DNA of 64,000 nt from an uncultured Spirochaetaceae bacterium (GCA_944389025.1 CALXKU010000005.1:1-64000), one strand, 5' to 3'. Positions 17,582 through 27,316 are shown, counted from the first letter of the stretch. Numbers and translations are program-made. The notes: generated by a model from the sequence alone, not told the origin.

Positions 17582-20031
17582 ATTTCTTCAGCCTGCCAGT
17601 CTATCAGAATAAGAATGAGATCCTCGATGAGCTGAGAAAGAACCAGGTGATAGTCATCGAGAGCCCCACAGGCAGCGGCAAGACAACGCAGCTGCCCCTG
17701 ATACTCCGTGAGGACGGATATGATAAGAGGGGGATTATCGGAATCACCCAGCCAAGGAGGATCGCAACACTTTCCGTCACCGAGTTCATAAAGAAACAGA
17801 TAGGTGACAACGGCTCCTATGCCGCATATAAGATGCGTTTTGCCGACACTTCCACAACTGAGACGAGAATCAAGGTTATGACGGATGGCATACTGCTTCA
17901 GGAAGTGAAAGCGGATCCCCTTCTTTCAAAATATTCCGTCATAATGGTTGACGAGGCTCATGAGAGAAGTCTGAACATAGACTTCATTCTAGGCCTTCTG
18001 AAAGAGATCATAGCAAAAAGGAGCGACCTGAAGATCGTAGTGTCCTCCGCAACCATAAACACGAAGACATTCAGCGATTTCTTTTTCGGAGCTCCGATAA
18101 TATCAATAGATGCGAAGACCTACCCCATCGCCGTCAACTACATGCCACTGCGCCTGATGAAGGACAGGGAAGACGAGTACTATGGCAAAATTGATGAGCT
18201 GATATTCCGTGACAAGAAAAACAATCCGGGAGACGTGCTCGTATTTCTTCCCGGGGAAGCGGAGATAAAAGGACTTGTCGAAACCCTTGCCAGAGGGAAG
18301 CACTCATCGCTTTATCAGCTATATCCGCTCTATGGAAGACTCAGCAAGGAAGACCAGGAGAAGGTCTTCACCCCCACAAAAGAGGGAAAGGTCAAGGTAG
18401 TAGTTGCTACGAACATCGCTGAGACCAGCATTACGATTGACGGGATAACCACCGTCATAGACTCTGGACTTGCAAAGGTCAACTACTATAATCAGAGGGA
18501 TTTCACATCATCCCTTGTGGAGCAGAGCGTTTCAAGAAGCTCTGCAAACCAGAGAAAAGGAAGAGCGGGAAGAACAAGGGCGGGAGTCTGCTACCGTCTT
18601 TACAGCGAGGAGGACTTCAAGAGCCGTCCCGAGTTCTCCAAAGAGGAAATCCTCCACTCCGATCTTGCCGAGGTTGCACTCAGGATGAGCGAGCTTGGCA
18701 TATACAACTATGAGACATTCCCATTCATTACAGTGCCAAAAGCGAACGGGCTTAAGAGTGCGGAAGAAACGCTGAGAATCATAAACGCCATAAATGAGGA
18801 TCATACCCTCACCTCTATTGGTGAGATGATGATCAAGTTCCCACTGCTTCCACGACTTTCACGAGTGATTGTCGAATCGATAATGAACTACCCGTCGGTG
18901 ATGGATGAGGTACTTGTCGCAGTAAGCACCCTTTCAACCCGTCAGGCATATATTATGCCAATCGGAGAGGAGTATGAGGCAAGAAATGCCCATAAGGCGT
19001 TCCAGAACCCGAAATACGGTGATTTCATCGGGATGAGAACGATGTTCGATGCCTATAAGAGTCTTAAAAGCAGGGAAGAGAGGGAGGCGTTCGCAAAAGC
19101 ATACTATCTCGACATCCAGACTCTCGATGAGATACAGAACATACACCGTCAGCTCTCCGAACAGATTTCCGAGGAGGGCATATACATCGGACACGGCGGC
19201 TCGATTGACGAATATTTCTGCTGTCTTATAGCAGGGCTCAGACAGTATGTCGCAAGGAAGGAGGACAGCTACAGCTACAGGACGATTACAGCCGACAGGA
19301 TATACATCCATCCGGGCTCTTCCTGGTTCAGAATCCTTCCTGAGTACATACTTGCAGGAGAGATCGTGCGTACGAGCAAGATGTATGCCCGCACCGTAAG
19401 CCCGGTTCTCAAACGATGGCTTGACAGCGTTGATCCAACATTAATCGATGGCTTTAAGGGAACGCGTAAAGCCGAGAAAAAGGCGGAGAGGAAAGCTGAA
19501 AGAAGAGAAAAGGATAAGACGAAGGAAAGAAAGAATGCCGATGCCTACCTTGATGGCCTGAAAACTGTGAATGTAGGGAAAAAGACATACTACGTGCTCA
19601 GCGCGGAAGACCTTTATGATGTTAACTACAAAAACAAAGGACTCAAGTACTATCTCGAAACGGGAGGCAGGCTTTCAAGGGTCCCGATCAAGACCACACG
19701 GTTAAAGTATGCACGCCTCCTTAAATGGGGGAAGGTCCTGAAGGGCGCGGACATATTACCCGCTGTCAACTACCTTGAGGACGGGGATGGGCTCATCAGG
19801 CTGCTTGACAGCCTCTTTTCTCCGGTAGAAGGTGCGAAAAACACATTCGATGTGCTCGGTCTCAAACTCAGCGGGGACAAAGCAGCACTCGTTCCGTTCC
19901 AGAACATTGAGGACGCGATGGAGGAAACCCTATCATCACTATATGAGATAACGGAGCGCCTTCCAAAAAGGAAGAAGTCATTATTCAAGAAAATCTATCC
20001 ATACATGGAGAAGATAGAGGACTATCTCTGA
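17572..20031 (+). CDS. hrpA: DEAH-box ATP-dependent RNA helicase, HrpA/HrpB-like
   Basis: An 819-residue superfamily 2 helicase. The N-terminus LPVYQNKNEI leads into Walker A PTGSGKT (32-38), then DEAH (127-130), SSATINT, the C-terminal helicase motifs (TNIAETSITIDG, RKGRAGRTRAG) and the HA2/OB region. HrpA-type enzymes act in mRNA processing and ribosome rescue; the length is shorter than E. coli HrpA (about 1300) and closer to HrpB, so the symbol is provisional. A Lys/Glu-rich segment (about 630-660) precedes the last domain. The start is TTG, inside hisS, and gives exactly the family N-terminus. Confidence 0.87.
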   Translation: MSIDFFSLPVYQNKNEILDELRKNQVIVIESPTGSGKTTQLPLILREDGYDKRGIIGITQPRRIATLSVTEFIKKQIGDNGSYAAYKMRFADTSTTETRIKVMTDGILLQEVKADPLLSKYSVIMVDEAHERSLNIDFILGLLKEIIAKRSDLKIVVSSATINTKTFSDFFFGAPIISIDAKTYPIAVNYMPLRLMKDREDEYYGKIDELIFRDKKNNPGDVLVFLPGEAEIKGLVETLARGKHSSLYQLYPLYGRLSKEDQEKVFTPTKEGKVKVVVATNIAETSITIDGITTVIDSGLAKVNYYNQRDFTSSLVEQSVSRSSANQRKGRAGRTRAGVCYRLYSEEDFKSRPEFSKEEILHSDLAEVALRMSELGIYNYETFPFITVPKANGLKSAEETLRIINAINEDHTLTSIGEMMIKFPLLPRLSRVIVESIMNYPSVMDEVLVAVSTLSTRQAYIMPIGEEYEARNAHKAFQNPKYGDFIGMRTMFDAYKSLKSREEREAFAKAYYLDIQTLDEIQNIHRQLSEQISEEGIYIGHGGSIDEYFCCLIAGLRQYVARKEDSYSYRTITADRIYIHPGSSWFRILPEYILAGEIVRTSKMYARTVSPVLKRWLDSVDPTLIDGFKGTRKAEKKAERKAERREKDKTKERKNADAYLDGLKTVNVGKKTYYVLSAEDLYDVNYKNKGLKYYLETGGRLSRVPIKTTRLKYARLLKWGKVLKGADILPAVNYLEDGDGLIRLLDSLFSPVEGAKNTFDVLGLKLSGDKAALVPFQNIEDAMEETLSSLYEITERLPKRKKSLFKKIYPYMEKIEDYL

Positions 20032-20141
20032 GAGACTACGTAAATCGATGTGGAAGTGTCAGAGCCTCCGATAACACCGCTCTTTGAGCAGGAGACGAAG
20101 CTGAGGAACAAGAGCAGGAAAATCAGAAAACGTAATTTCAC
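20022..20141 (-). CDS. Possible 39-residue lipoprotein
   Basis: A minus-strand GTG frame reads a hydrophobic signal (RFLIFLLLFLSF) followed by a lipobox-like FVSC and a short Ser/Thr/Gly-rich tail, total 39 residues. It lies downstream of the phosphatase lipoprotein gene in the same direction and its end overlaps the helicase end by 10 nt. No good Shine-Dalgarno is visible. The composition is typical of small bacterial entericidin-like or bacteriocin-like lipoproteins, but this is a call from pattern only. Confidence 0.35.
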   Translation of the reverse strand: MKLRFLIFLLLFLSFVSCSKSGVIGGSDTSTSIYVVSQR

Positions 20142-20154
20142 ATCTTACGCAATA

Positions 20155-20173
20155 GGCCTGCGCGAAGCAGGCC
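20155..20173 (-). terminator. Hairpin between two lipoprotein genes
   Basis: GGCCTGC pairs with GCAGGCC across a 5-nt loop. It follows the phosphatase stop by 14 nt. There is no T-run, so it may be a processing or stabilising hairpin rather than an intrinsic terminator. Confidence 0.4.
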
Positions 20174-20187
20174 GTAATCATTAGCTA

Positions 20188-21312
20188 TCACTCGGTTATG
20201 AGGGACTCGAGAGTTGCTACATCAGCAGCAGAAAGCCCTACCTGGTTTATAAGATAATTCTCTGCAACGGTCTTCACGCTCTCTGCAGGGAACGGACGTC
20301 CGTTAACCGTCTGGAAGAAATCGGTTATGATCGAAGCTATCGCATCATACTGCTCACTTCCCTTCTCAACACCATAGTAGTTCTCATAGCTTCTCATGTA
20401 ATCTTCAACGATCTCATCCATGCTAGCTCCAGCAAGGGCCTCGACAAGGGCGCTCACTATTCCAGCTCTGTCCTTACCCTCGTTGCAATGAATTAGAACA
20501 GGTCCGACAGGATCGGAAAGGATGAACTCGAAGCCGCTCTTCAGCTTAGCCTTGAAATCATCAGTCCTGAAATCGACACCCATGTTGAGAAGCACGATAT
20601 CGCCATTCTCATAAAGGGTTGCATAATAAGAATTCGGATCGATCGTAATGAGTAGGGACTCATCACTGTCCGCAAGGTTCATGACCTTCCTGATTCCAAC
20701 CTCCTCTGCAAGGGCATCAGCATACGGGGCTCTCGCATCACCAAGACCAGGATTGCATGAACGGTAAATCAGGTTCTCCTTGAGATTGCCACCGCTTAAT
20801 GCTCTGAAATTCGCAAAGACCTCATCGCTCTCATAGTCTTCCCTGACATCGGTTCTCTCAAGATGCCTTACCTGGTATTCGGCAAGATAGCCTTCCTTCT
20901 CGAAAAGGGTGATAGTCATACCTGTACCGACTCCTGCGCCGTAAGTACCTGCGAAATCCGCATAAGAGAGTGCAACTTCGACATTCTCCCCATCAACCTT
21001 GACAAGAGGACTGCCGTTATCCACATCAGAGTAACTTGTAACAACAGGTGCCACGATCGTATTACCGTTCACGCTGATCTCAACGATATCGCCAAGAGCG
21101 AACTCCTCAAGCAGTGCATCCGTAGTGACATCAATATACGTATTCCCGTATTTGGAAACTTCGATTATCTCACCGCTTATCCCCTCTTCCTGCACATCTG
21201 GAACGGAAACAGGCTGAGGAGCGACAATCTCTGGGACAGCCTCCACCTTCGCTGTCGCACAGGATGTGAAAACAATGACGATGGATAATAACAGAATCAA
21301 AATCTTTTTCAT
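20188..21312 (-). CDS. Lipoprotein tyrosine phosphatase with N-terminal beta domain
   Basis: A 374-residue exported lipoprotein. The signal peptide MKKILILLLSIVIVFTSC ends in a Cys. Residues about 45-140 (GEIIEVSKYGNTYIDV, GDIVEISVNGN) resemble the C-terminal domain of SAM hydroxide adenosyltransferases (DUF62 family). The C-terminal half is a dual-specificity/tyrosine-phosphatase domain with the catalytic loop HCNEGKDRAG (Cys nucleophile, Arg five residues later), as in the Tyr_phosphatase_3/IphP group. The start at 21312 has AAGGAG 6-7 nt upstream; the frame extends 12 codons further but without support. The enzyme would act at the cell surface or in the periplasm. Confidence 0.85.
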   Translation of the reverse strand: MKKILILLLSIVIVFTSCATAKVEAVPEIVAPQPVSVPDVQEEGISGEIIEVSKYGNTYIDVTTDALLEEFALGDIVEISVNGNTIVAPVVTSYSDVDNGSPLVKVDGENVEVALSYADFAGTYGAGVGTGMTITLFEKEGYLAEYQVRHLERTDVREDYESDEVFANFRALSGGNLKENLIYRSCNPGLGDARAPYADALAEEVGIRKVMNLADSDESLLITIDPNSYYATLYENGDIVLLNMGVDFRTDDFKAKLKSGFEFILSDPVGPVLIHCNEGKDRAGIVSALVEALAGASMDEIVEDYMRSYENYYGVEKGSEQYDAIASIITDFFQTVNGRPFPAESVKTVAENYLINQVGLSAADVATLESLITE

Positions 21313-21450
21313 CTCATTCTCCTTATATGAATATTCTAGCATCATCACCGAATATGCAAAATGACAAAAATAACTAAATTACTTAAAATTTTATAATTCT
21401 AAATTCGGAATATTATTTTTACATATTATTTTAAATCAAGCGCAAAATAT

Positions 21451-21471
21451 GCGGTGGCTCAACACCACCGC
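21451..21471 (-). terminator. Terminator of the ygfK-ssnA-ygeY operon
   Basis: GCGGTGG and CCACCGC form a perfect 7-bp stem with a 7-nt loop, 7 nt after the ygeY stop. ATATTTT follows on the minus strand and TTTTT on the plus strand, so it may stop transcription in both directions. Confidence 0.65.
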
Positions 21472-21477
21472 AATTTT

Positions 21478-22701
21478 TCAGTCGATTTTCTTTTCGAGTG
21501 CATATGGAAGGAGTGTATAGAATCCCGAGCAGATTACGAGGTCCTCCACCCTGTTAATCTCATTCGGTGCATGTGCCTGTGCCTCATCTCCAGGGCCGAA
21601 TCCGATTGCAGGTATCTTATGCCTTCCTGTTGTCGCAACGAGGTTCGTGCTGAATGTCCACTTATCAACAACAGGATCCTTCGAATAAAGGGCCTTATAA
21701 TCGCTGATAGCAGCCTGAACAAGAGGATGGCTCTCATCGAGCTTCCATGTCGGGAAATAAAGCTCCTGCGAATATTCCTTGTTCGTCCAGCCGATCTTCT
21801 CGTAGTTTGGCATCTCAACAATGATTGACGAGGGATCATCCCCTGTCGCCTCGGCTACATATTTCCTTACCTGGGCTATGGCGAGATCCGCATCCTCTCC
21901 CCATGTGAGCCTTCTATCGAGATAGAGCATCGCATAGTCTGCAACAGCACACTGTGATGGTCCCTTAACATCCATCTGGCTTACAGTTATAGTTCCCTTT
22001 CCAAGGAAGTTCTCATCATCCGGCTGAAGATCCTCGTTAAGCTTTTCTATGGCAAGAGCTGCACGAGCGGCCTTGTATGCAGCCGACACACCGCGCTCAG
22101 GAGCAGAGCCATGGCATGAGATTCCTCTGAGAATAACCCTTATCTCCATCCTTCCCCTGTGGCCACGATAGATTCTGCAGCTTGTGGGCTCTGTGGAAAC
22201 AATCAGATCCGGCTTGAAATTCTCCTCCTCGATGAGATATTTCCAGCACATTCCATCGCAGTCCTCTTCCATTACCGTGAATGTAAAATATACTGTGTAC
22301 TCACCCGAGTATCCAAGTTCTTTGAGCATCCTTCCTGCGGTAATCATGCTTGCTGCACCACCTTTCTGGTCGCTTGCTCCACGTCCGAGAACGAGACCGT
22401 CCTTGATCTCCCCTGAGAACGGATCGAACTTCCAGTTCTTCATGTTGCCAACTTCAACGGTATCTATATGGGCATCGAACGCGATTTTCTTCGGTCCGTT
22501 TCCAACCCTGCCTACGACGGATCCGAGTCCATCGATATACACATCATCAAAACCGGCTTCCTTGCAAAGCTCGACGATGAGACGACATACATCCTCCTCC
22601 TTTGATGAGTAGCTCTTCGTCTTCACAAGCTTAGATAGGTTTTCAGCCGTATAGTCACGGTACTTCTCTGCCATTTCACGGATTTTTTCCGTAATTCCCA
22701 T
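21478..22701 (-). CDS. ygeY: YgeY-family M20-type peptidase/deacylase
   Basis: A 407-residue zinc hydrolase of the M20/ArgE/DapE family, matching the length of E. coli YgeY (about 400). Visible motifs are IAFDAHIDTVEVGN (metal-ligand His and Asp), GRGASDQKGGAA, VMEEDCDG and GFGPGDEAQAHAPNE with the last metal His. In the reported anaerobic uric-acid degradation gene set (ygeX, ygeY, ygeW, ygfK, ssnA, hydA/hyuA, xdhD), YgeY hydrolyses a late nitrogenous intermediate; the exact step here is inferred. It is the last gene of the operon, 9 nt after ssnA. Confidence 0.9.
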   Translation of the reverse strand: MGITEKIREMAEKYRDYTAENLSKLVKTKSYSSKEEDVCRLIVELCKEAGFDDVYIDGLGSVVGRVGNGPKKIAFDAHIDTVEVGNMKNWKFDPFSGEIKDGLVLGRGASDQKGGAASMITAGRMLKELGYSGEYTVYFTFTVMEEDCDGMCWKYLIEEENFKPDLIVSTEPTSCRIYRGHRGRMEIRVILRGISCHGSAPERGVSAAYKAARAALAIEKLNEDLQPDDENFLGKGTITVSQMDVKGPSQCAVADYAMLYLDRRLTWGEDADLAIAQVRKYVAEATGDDPSSIIVEMPNYEKIGWTNKEYSQELYFPTWKLDESHPLVQAAISDYKALYSKDPVVDKWTFSTNLVATTGRHKIPAIGFGPGDEAQAHAPNEINRVEDLVICSGFYTLLPYALEKKID

Positions 22702-22710
22702 AATTTCCTC

Positions 22711-24051
22711 CTACTTTATCCTGTCTGCTTTTTTCCAAAGCTTTTTAGCACACTCCCTGCTCTTAGCATAGATCTCATCAGCATCGATGCAGGTGAATTT
22801 CTTGTCGCGGAGAACGAGCTTGCCATTTATGATTACAGTATCCACCGCATTGCTGCTCATTCCCCATACGAAATGCGTCGCCACATTCTTTTTCACTATC
22901 GGTGTCGGAGCATCGTAATCGAGAAGTACGAGATCCGCCTTGTAGCCTTCCTTGATCCTGCCAAGCTTTATTCTTGAAGAGAAAGCGCTTTCCATAAGCT
23001 TGTTGCCGCGGCTGAGAGCCCCAAGAAAATCAGCAGGCCAGAAAGGTCCGCCATCATCCTTATGCTTGAAGAACGCTATCTTTATCTCCTCAAACATGTT
23101 TCCACCACATCCATCAGTGCCAAGCACAAGCTTCTTGATATCCGCAAGATGACGGTTATAACCGACATGATTGTTCATATTGCTTCTCGGATTATGAGCG
23201 AAGAAACAGCCCCTCTCATTAAGAAGTTCGATCTCCCCATCATAGAGGTAAAGCCCATGAACCAGAAGGGACTTCTCGCTTAAAAGTGAGAAGGAATCCA
23301 GTCTGTTAACGATATCCTCTGCATATCGGTGATGCGAGAATACCTGGTCATAAGCGTCCTCAGCCACATGGATATGTATACCCCGTCCGCTCTCTTTCAC
23401 TGCCGATGAGAGCATCTCCATCCCCTTATCCGGGATAGTGAATGGCGCATGAGCACCTATCATGGCCTCAACCATGACATCATCACCCGCCTTCAGCCTC
23501 TGATCGCGTTCCCTGGCAAAGCGGACATTCTCCCTTACACCGTCTGAAACCTCATCCATGCCACGGTTACGGTCCGTAACCTCATAACATGTAACGCCGC
23601 GGACACCGACTTCTTCCATTCCTTTGGCTATCACGGAAAGAGAGCCATCTATGAAAGAGGGGGATGCGTGGTGATCAACGACACTCGTGGTTCCAGCCTT
23701 TATGGCATCTAAAGAACATATGAGGGAGGAATAATACGTGCTCTCCTCATCGAGTGCACGATCAAGACGCCACCACCACTCTCTGAGAACCTCGATGAAA
23801 TCCCTCTGAGGACCGGCTGATATAAGCATTCCCCTCGACAGTCCTGAGTAATAATGGTGATGGGCACATACATTGCCGGGTATGAGCGTCTTTCCACTCC
23901 CATCGATAACGGTATCGGCTTTTGCCTCGATATTCTTTCCAACCTTCTTGATCTCACTGCTCTCAATGAGGACATCCATGTCCTCCTGAACGAAGAAAGG
24001 AGGTTTCGTCTCAAAGAGACGGACGTTTCTGATCAGAATACTCATACTCAC
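22711..24051 (-). CDS. ssnA: SsnA-family aminohydrolase
   Basis: A 446-residue amidohydrolase-superfamily enzyme (TRZ/ATZ type), the size of E. coli SsnA. Metal-binding motifs are CAHHHYYSG, VVDHHASPSF, HIHVAED and LGTDGCGG. SsnA members occur beside ygfK and ygeY and are taken to act on purine-derived heterocycles. The gene overlaps ygfK by 4 nt (ATGA) and is followed by ygeY. Confidence 0.92.
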   Translation of the reverse strand: MSMSILIRNVRLFETKPPFFVQEDMDVLIESSEIKKVGKNIEAKADTVIDGSGKTLIPGNVCAHHHYYSGLSRGMLISAGPQRDFIEVLREWWWRLDRALDEESTYYSSLICSLDAIKAGTTSVVDHHASPSFIDGSLSVIAKGMEEVGVRGVTCYEVTDRNRGMDEVSDGVRENVRFARERDQRLKAGDDVMVEAMIGAHAPFTIPDKGMEMLSSAVKESGRGIHIHVAEDAYDQVFSHHRYAEDIVNRLDSFSLLSEKSLLVHGLYLYDGEIELLNERGCFFAHNPRSNMNNHVGYNRHLADIKKLVLGTDGCGGNMFEEIKIAFFKHKDDGGPFWPADFLGALSRGNKLMESAFSSRIKLGRIKEGYKADLVLLDYDAPTPIVKKNVATHFVWGMSSNAVDTVIINGKLVLRDKKFTCIDADEIYAKSRECAKKLWKKADRIK

Positions 24052-27000
24052 TCCTCAACAGGGCCGAGCAGATAATGATAGCTGGTGAAAATCTCATCGA
24101 TGAGCATTTCCAGCTCTGGAGGAAGCCCTTCAACATTCACAAGCCCCTCATTATCCAGCGTGCCTACAAGATCCTTCTTCTCATAGCGGACGAAAAGATT
24201 CTCACCGTCATAGAAGAAACCGTCATTCTCACTGTTATCGTAATCAGCTTTCAAGCTGAATAGCGTGAACTTCTTCCTGTAAGGTCCTCCGCTATATGGG
24301 CAGAAAGTCTCACAGTTACCGCACTCATTGCAGTATGCGTCAAGATGTATGATCTCATAAGGATCGGAGAACGCCTCCCAAGCTCTCATGTCTATGGCTA
24401 CATTCGCCCTGTTCGGACAGACATCAACACACTTTGAGCAGAGATAAGAGCATTCGAGACATCTGGAAGCCTCTCTCTTAAAGAAAGATTCATCATCAAG
24501 ACTCTCATCGGATGGAAGAATATGGCTCTTCTTTGCAAGAAGATCTCCAAAATACTTATCCTCCGCAGCTCTGAGCTCATCATCGCTCTCTTCATCCTCA
24601 TCTTCCTCATCTTCCTCATCCTCGTCATCATGGTGATGATGAGAACAGGAACATTCCTCATCGTCATGGTGGTGATGTCCGCATGAACACTCCTCTCCAT
24701 CCCCGTGATCATGGTGATGGCCACATGTGCACTCTTCATCATCCTCGTCATCATCAGCAATGTCCTCATACACCCTGTCTATGGCAGCTTCCACAGCTTT
24801 TCTTGCAGAGGCCATGCATTCAACGACGGTGCTAGGACCGGAGGCGGCATCTCCGATAAGATAGACCTTATCATCTTCGGTGCTGAAAGCAAGCTCCTCA
24901 AGTGCCTTCTCATCCGCAGTCTCACCAATAGCAAGAACAAGATAATCGCAAGGGAGCGTTATCTTTTCTCCAGTAGGGACAGGCCTTCTTCTGCCTGAGG
25001 AGTCCTTCTCCCCGAGTGCCATCTTCTCAAGAGTGAGGAGTCCGTCGGTAAAATCAACAGGATTATTCAGCCAGTTGAATACAATGCCCTCTTTAAGGGC
25101 CTCCTCATACTCCTCCCTGTCTGCAGGCATCTCGCCAAAGCTCCTCCTGTATACGATGTTCACACTCTCGACTCCGCCAATCCTCTTAGCAGCGCGCGAC
25201 GCATCCATTGCAGTGTTTCCCGCCCCGACGACAACGACATTTCTGCCAAGGGTTATCTTATCCCCCCTCTTGATACGCCGAAGCATGCTGATGGCGCTCT
25301 CCCTCTTACCATTGCCCGAGATTCCCATTTCCTTGGATTTTTCCGCACCGATAGCGACAAAGACATACTCAAATCCCTCATTCCTGAGTTCACTTATGCT
25401 CTTTTTAGTGGAGAAATGGAAATCAACACCGTTTTCCTCTATGAATGCAACATCCCGATCGATTATCTCGGATGGAATTCTGAATTCAGGGATCGTTGAT
25501 CTGCAGACACCCCCCGCGCTCTCATCTTTCTCAAAGACAGAAACTGCAAAGCCGGCACGGCGGAGGAAGAAAGCGGCTGCAAGACCTGCAGGGCCTGCTC
25601 CGATTACAGCGGCTTTTACATCACCTTCCTCAGGAGATTCCCAGAGTTCTTTCTTATACTCATTGAAATATGATGCAGCAAGACGTTTCTTTACATCCCT
25701 TATCCTGACAGGCCCTTCGTAATCCTTTCTTGTACAGTGGTTCTGGCACTCATGGGAGCAGATCCAGCCTGTAATGTTTGGAAGTGCGTTATCCAGGTAA
25801 ATAAGGGCAAGAGCCTCTGCCCCACGCCCCTCCCCCGCGAGGTTTACATAATCGGGAATCATCTGGTGGATTGGACAGGATTCCACGCAAGGGGCGATAA
25901 AGCAATCGAGAAGAGGAAGTTCCTGTCCAAGCTTTATGCTTCCATGTCCCTTGAAATCCTTTGAAGAGAATGCCTTCGGATCCTTTGCCTTCTCAGAAAG
26001 CGCTTCAAGCTTGGAAATATCTATTCCATCACTCTCCCACGAAGGAAGGGATGAGAGAATCCTCGCATCCTCCCTCAGGCGGTAATAGCCTCCCGGCTGA
26101 AGCATATCGGTTGCAACGGTTATAGGTCTTATACCTGTCTCAAACAGCTTTTCAATATTGAACGCGTTCGCACCACCGGAGTATGAGATAGGAAGCTTTC
26201 CATCAAATTCCTTTGATAGCTTCAATGCGACAGAGAGAGAAATCGGCATGAGAGCACGACCTGACATGTACATCTCGTCCCCAGGAAGGATTCCCTGATT
26301 GTTCACAGAGCCAAGAGTGTTCGTAAGCTTTACGCCAAAGCCTCTTCCATCTTCCTTTGCCTTGGCAACAAGACGCCTAAGCATCGCTATCGCATCACCA
26401 TACTGTAGATCATGCTCAAAGCTCTCTCGTCTTAACGTAAGATAATCGTATCCAAGGGCGTCAAGAATCTCACGAACGCCCTCATAGCCTAATAGTGTCG
26501 GATTGAGTTTGATGAAAGTATCAAGGCCTTTCTCATCAAGCATGTAGCTTGCTATCGCCTCGATCTCCTTAGGCGGACAGCCATGCATAGTAGAAAGTGT
26601 TACTGATGGTGAGATATTTGCACTGATTTTATCAATATTCTTTATTACATCACCTTCTTTTCCCTCATAGATGGTGCCTGAGAAGATATCATCTTCCATC
26701 ATCGCCTTAAGAGATGCCTTATATTCCTCGAAAAGACCGCTCTTCTTCGCATCCATCATCTGGGAGATGAAAGCATCCATTCTCTCACTCTTTATGCCCT
26801 CAAGGTTGTACCCTACGGACATGTTGAATATGAAGCCCGGCTCAGTCCAGCTATCATGGCTTACGATATCCAGGACATGCACGATGAACCACGCTTTAAG
26901 ATACTCATCAAACGCTTTCTCAAGACTGAGCTCTGTAGACCATTCGGTATTATACCCCTCGTCCCTCGCATCGATGCAAGGCTTGGCAATCTCAAGAGAG

Positions 27001-27266
27001 TCCATAATCTGAACGGTTTTAAGCTCTATGAACCTAGCTCCTACGAGATAGCTTGTTATGATATTCTGAGCAAGCTGGGTATGGGGACCAGCGGCAGGCC
27101 CAAGAGGTGTTTTCGCTCTCTGGTTGAAGACCCTTACACTCTTTTTCTCATCATCGGAGAAAAACATCTCCTTCTTGATGTTGAATATGCTTCCCTGATT
27201 ACGGAGCTCTCCCGTAATCCTCTCCAACAGTTCCTCAAACGGTACAGGTCTCATTATATCTGCCAT
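24048..27266 (-). CDS. ygfK: YgfK-family redox subunit (putative selenate reductase) with His/Cys-rich insert
   Basis: A 1072-residue oxidoreductase, slightly longer than E. coli YgfK (about 1030). The N-terminal half is a dihydropyrimidine-dehydrogenase-like TIM barrel (NTEWSTELSLEKAF, STMHGCPPKEIEAIA, KLNPTLLGYEG). A GltD-like part follows: Cys cluster, NAD/FAD motif GAGPAGLAAAFFLRRAG and second motif VVVGAGNTAMDASRAAKRIG. The C-terminus has two 4Fe-4S sets (CLECSYLCSKCVDVCP, CNECGNCETFCP). Between flavin and C-terminal domains, about residues 838-893, lies an insert of acidic runs with repeated CxCGHHH-type units. The start has AGGAG 7 nt upstream. First gene of the operon. Confidence 0.93.
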   Translation of the reverse strand: MADIMRPVPFEELLERITGELRNQGSIFNIKKEMFFSDDEKKSVRVFNQRAKTPLGPAAGPHTQLAQNIITSYLVGARFIELKTVQIMDSLEIAKPCIDARDEGYNTEWSTELSLEKAFDEYLKAWFIVHVLDIVSHDSWTEPGFIFNMSVGYNLEGIKSERMDAFISQMMDAKKSGLFEEYKASLKAMMEDDIFSGTIYEGKEGDVIKNIDKISANISPSVTLSTMHGCPPKEIEAIASYMLDEKGLDTFIKLNPTLLGYEGVREILDALGYDYLTLRRESFEHDLQYGDAIAMLRRLVAKAKEDGRGFGVKLTNTLGSVNNQGILPGDEMYMSGRALMPISLSVALKLSKEFDGKLPISYSGGANAFNIEKLFETGIRPITVATDMLQPGGYYRLREDARILSSLPSWESDGIDISKLEALSEKAKDPKAFSSKDFKGHGSIKLGQELPLLDCFIAPCVESCPIHQMIPDYVNLAGEGRGAEALALIYLDNALPNITGWICSHECQNHCTRKDYEGPVRIRDVKKRLAASYFNEYKKELWESPEEGDVKAAVIGAGPAGLAAAFFLRRAGFAVSVFEKDESAGGVCRSTIPEFRIPSEIIDRDVAFIEENGVDFHFSTKKSISELRNEGFEYVFVAIGAEKSKEMGISGNGKRESAISMLRRIKRGDKITLGRNVVVVGAGNTAMDASRAAKRIGGVESVNIVYRRSFGEMPADREEYEEALKEGIVFNWLNNPVDFTDGLLTLEKMALGEKDSSGRRRPVPTGEKITLPCDYLVLAIGETADEKALEELAFSTEDDKVYLIGDAASGPSTVVECMASARKAVEAAIDRVYEDIADDDEDDEECTCGHHHDHGDGEECSCGHHHHDDEECSCSHHHHDDEDEEDEEDEDEESDDELRAAEDKYFGDLLAKKSHILPSDESLDDESFFKREASRCLECSYLCSKCVDVCPNRANVAIDMRAWEAFSDPYEIIHLDAYCNECGNCETFCPYSGGPYRKKFTLFSLKADYDNSENDGFFYDGENLFVRYEKKDLVGTLDNEGLVNVEGLPPELEMLIDEIFTSYHYLLGPVEE

Positions 27267-27288
27267 TAGTCTTCTCCTATCTATTTAA

Positions 27289-27316
27289 ATTCTACCTTAT
27301 CTAAATGATGTGTCAA
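27289..27316 (-). promoter_or_regulatory. Promoter of the ygfK-ssnA-ygeY operon
   Basis: A consensus -35 TTGACA (27316-27311), 16-nt spacer and TAGAAT (27294-27289) precede ygfK by about 22 nt. The rest of 27317-27544 is AT-rich and holds no recognisable gene or RNA; the left border of the accessory island lies in or near it. Confidence 0.7.
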
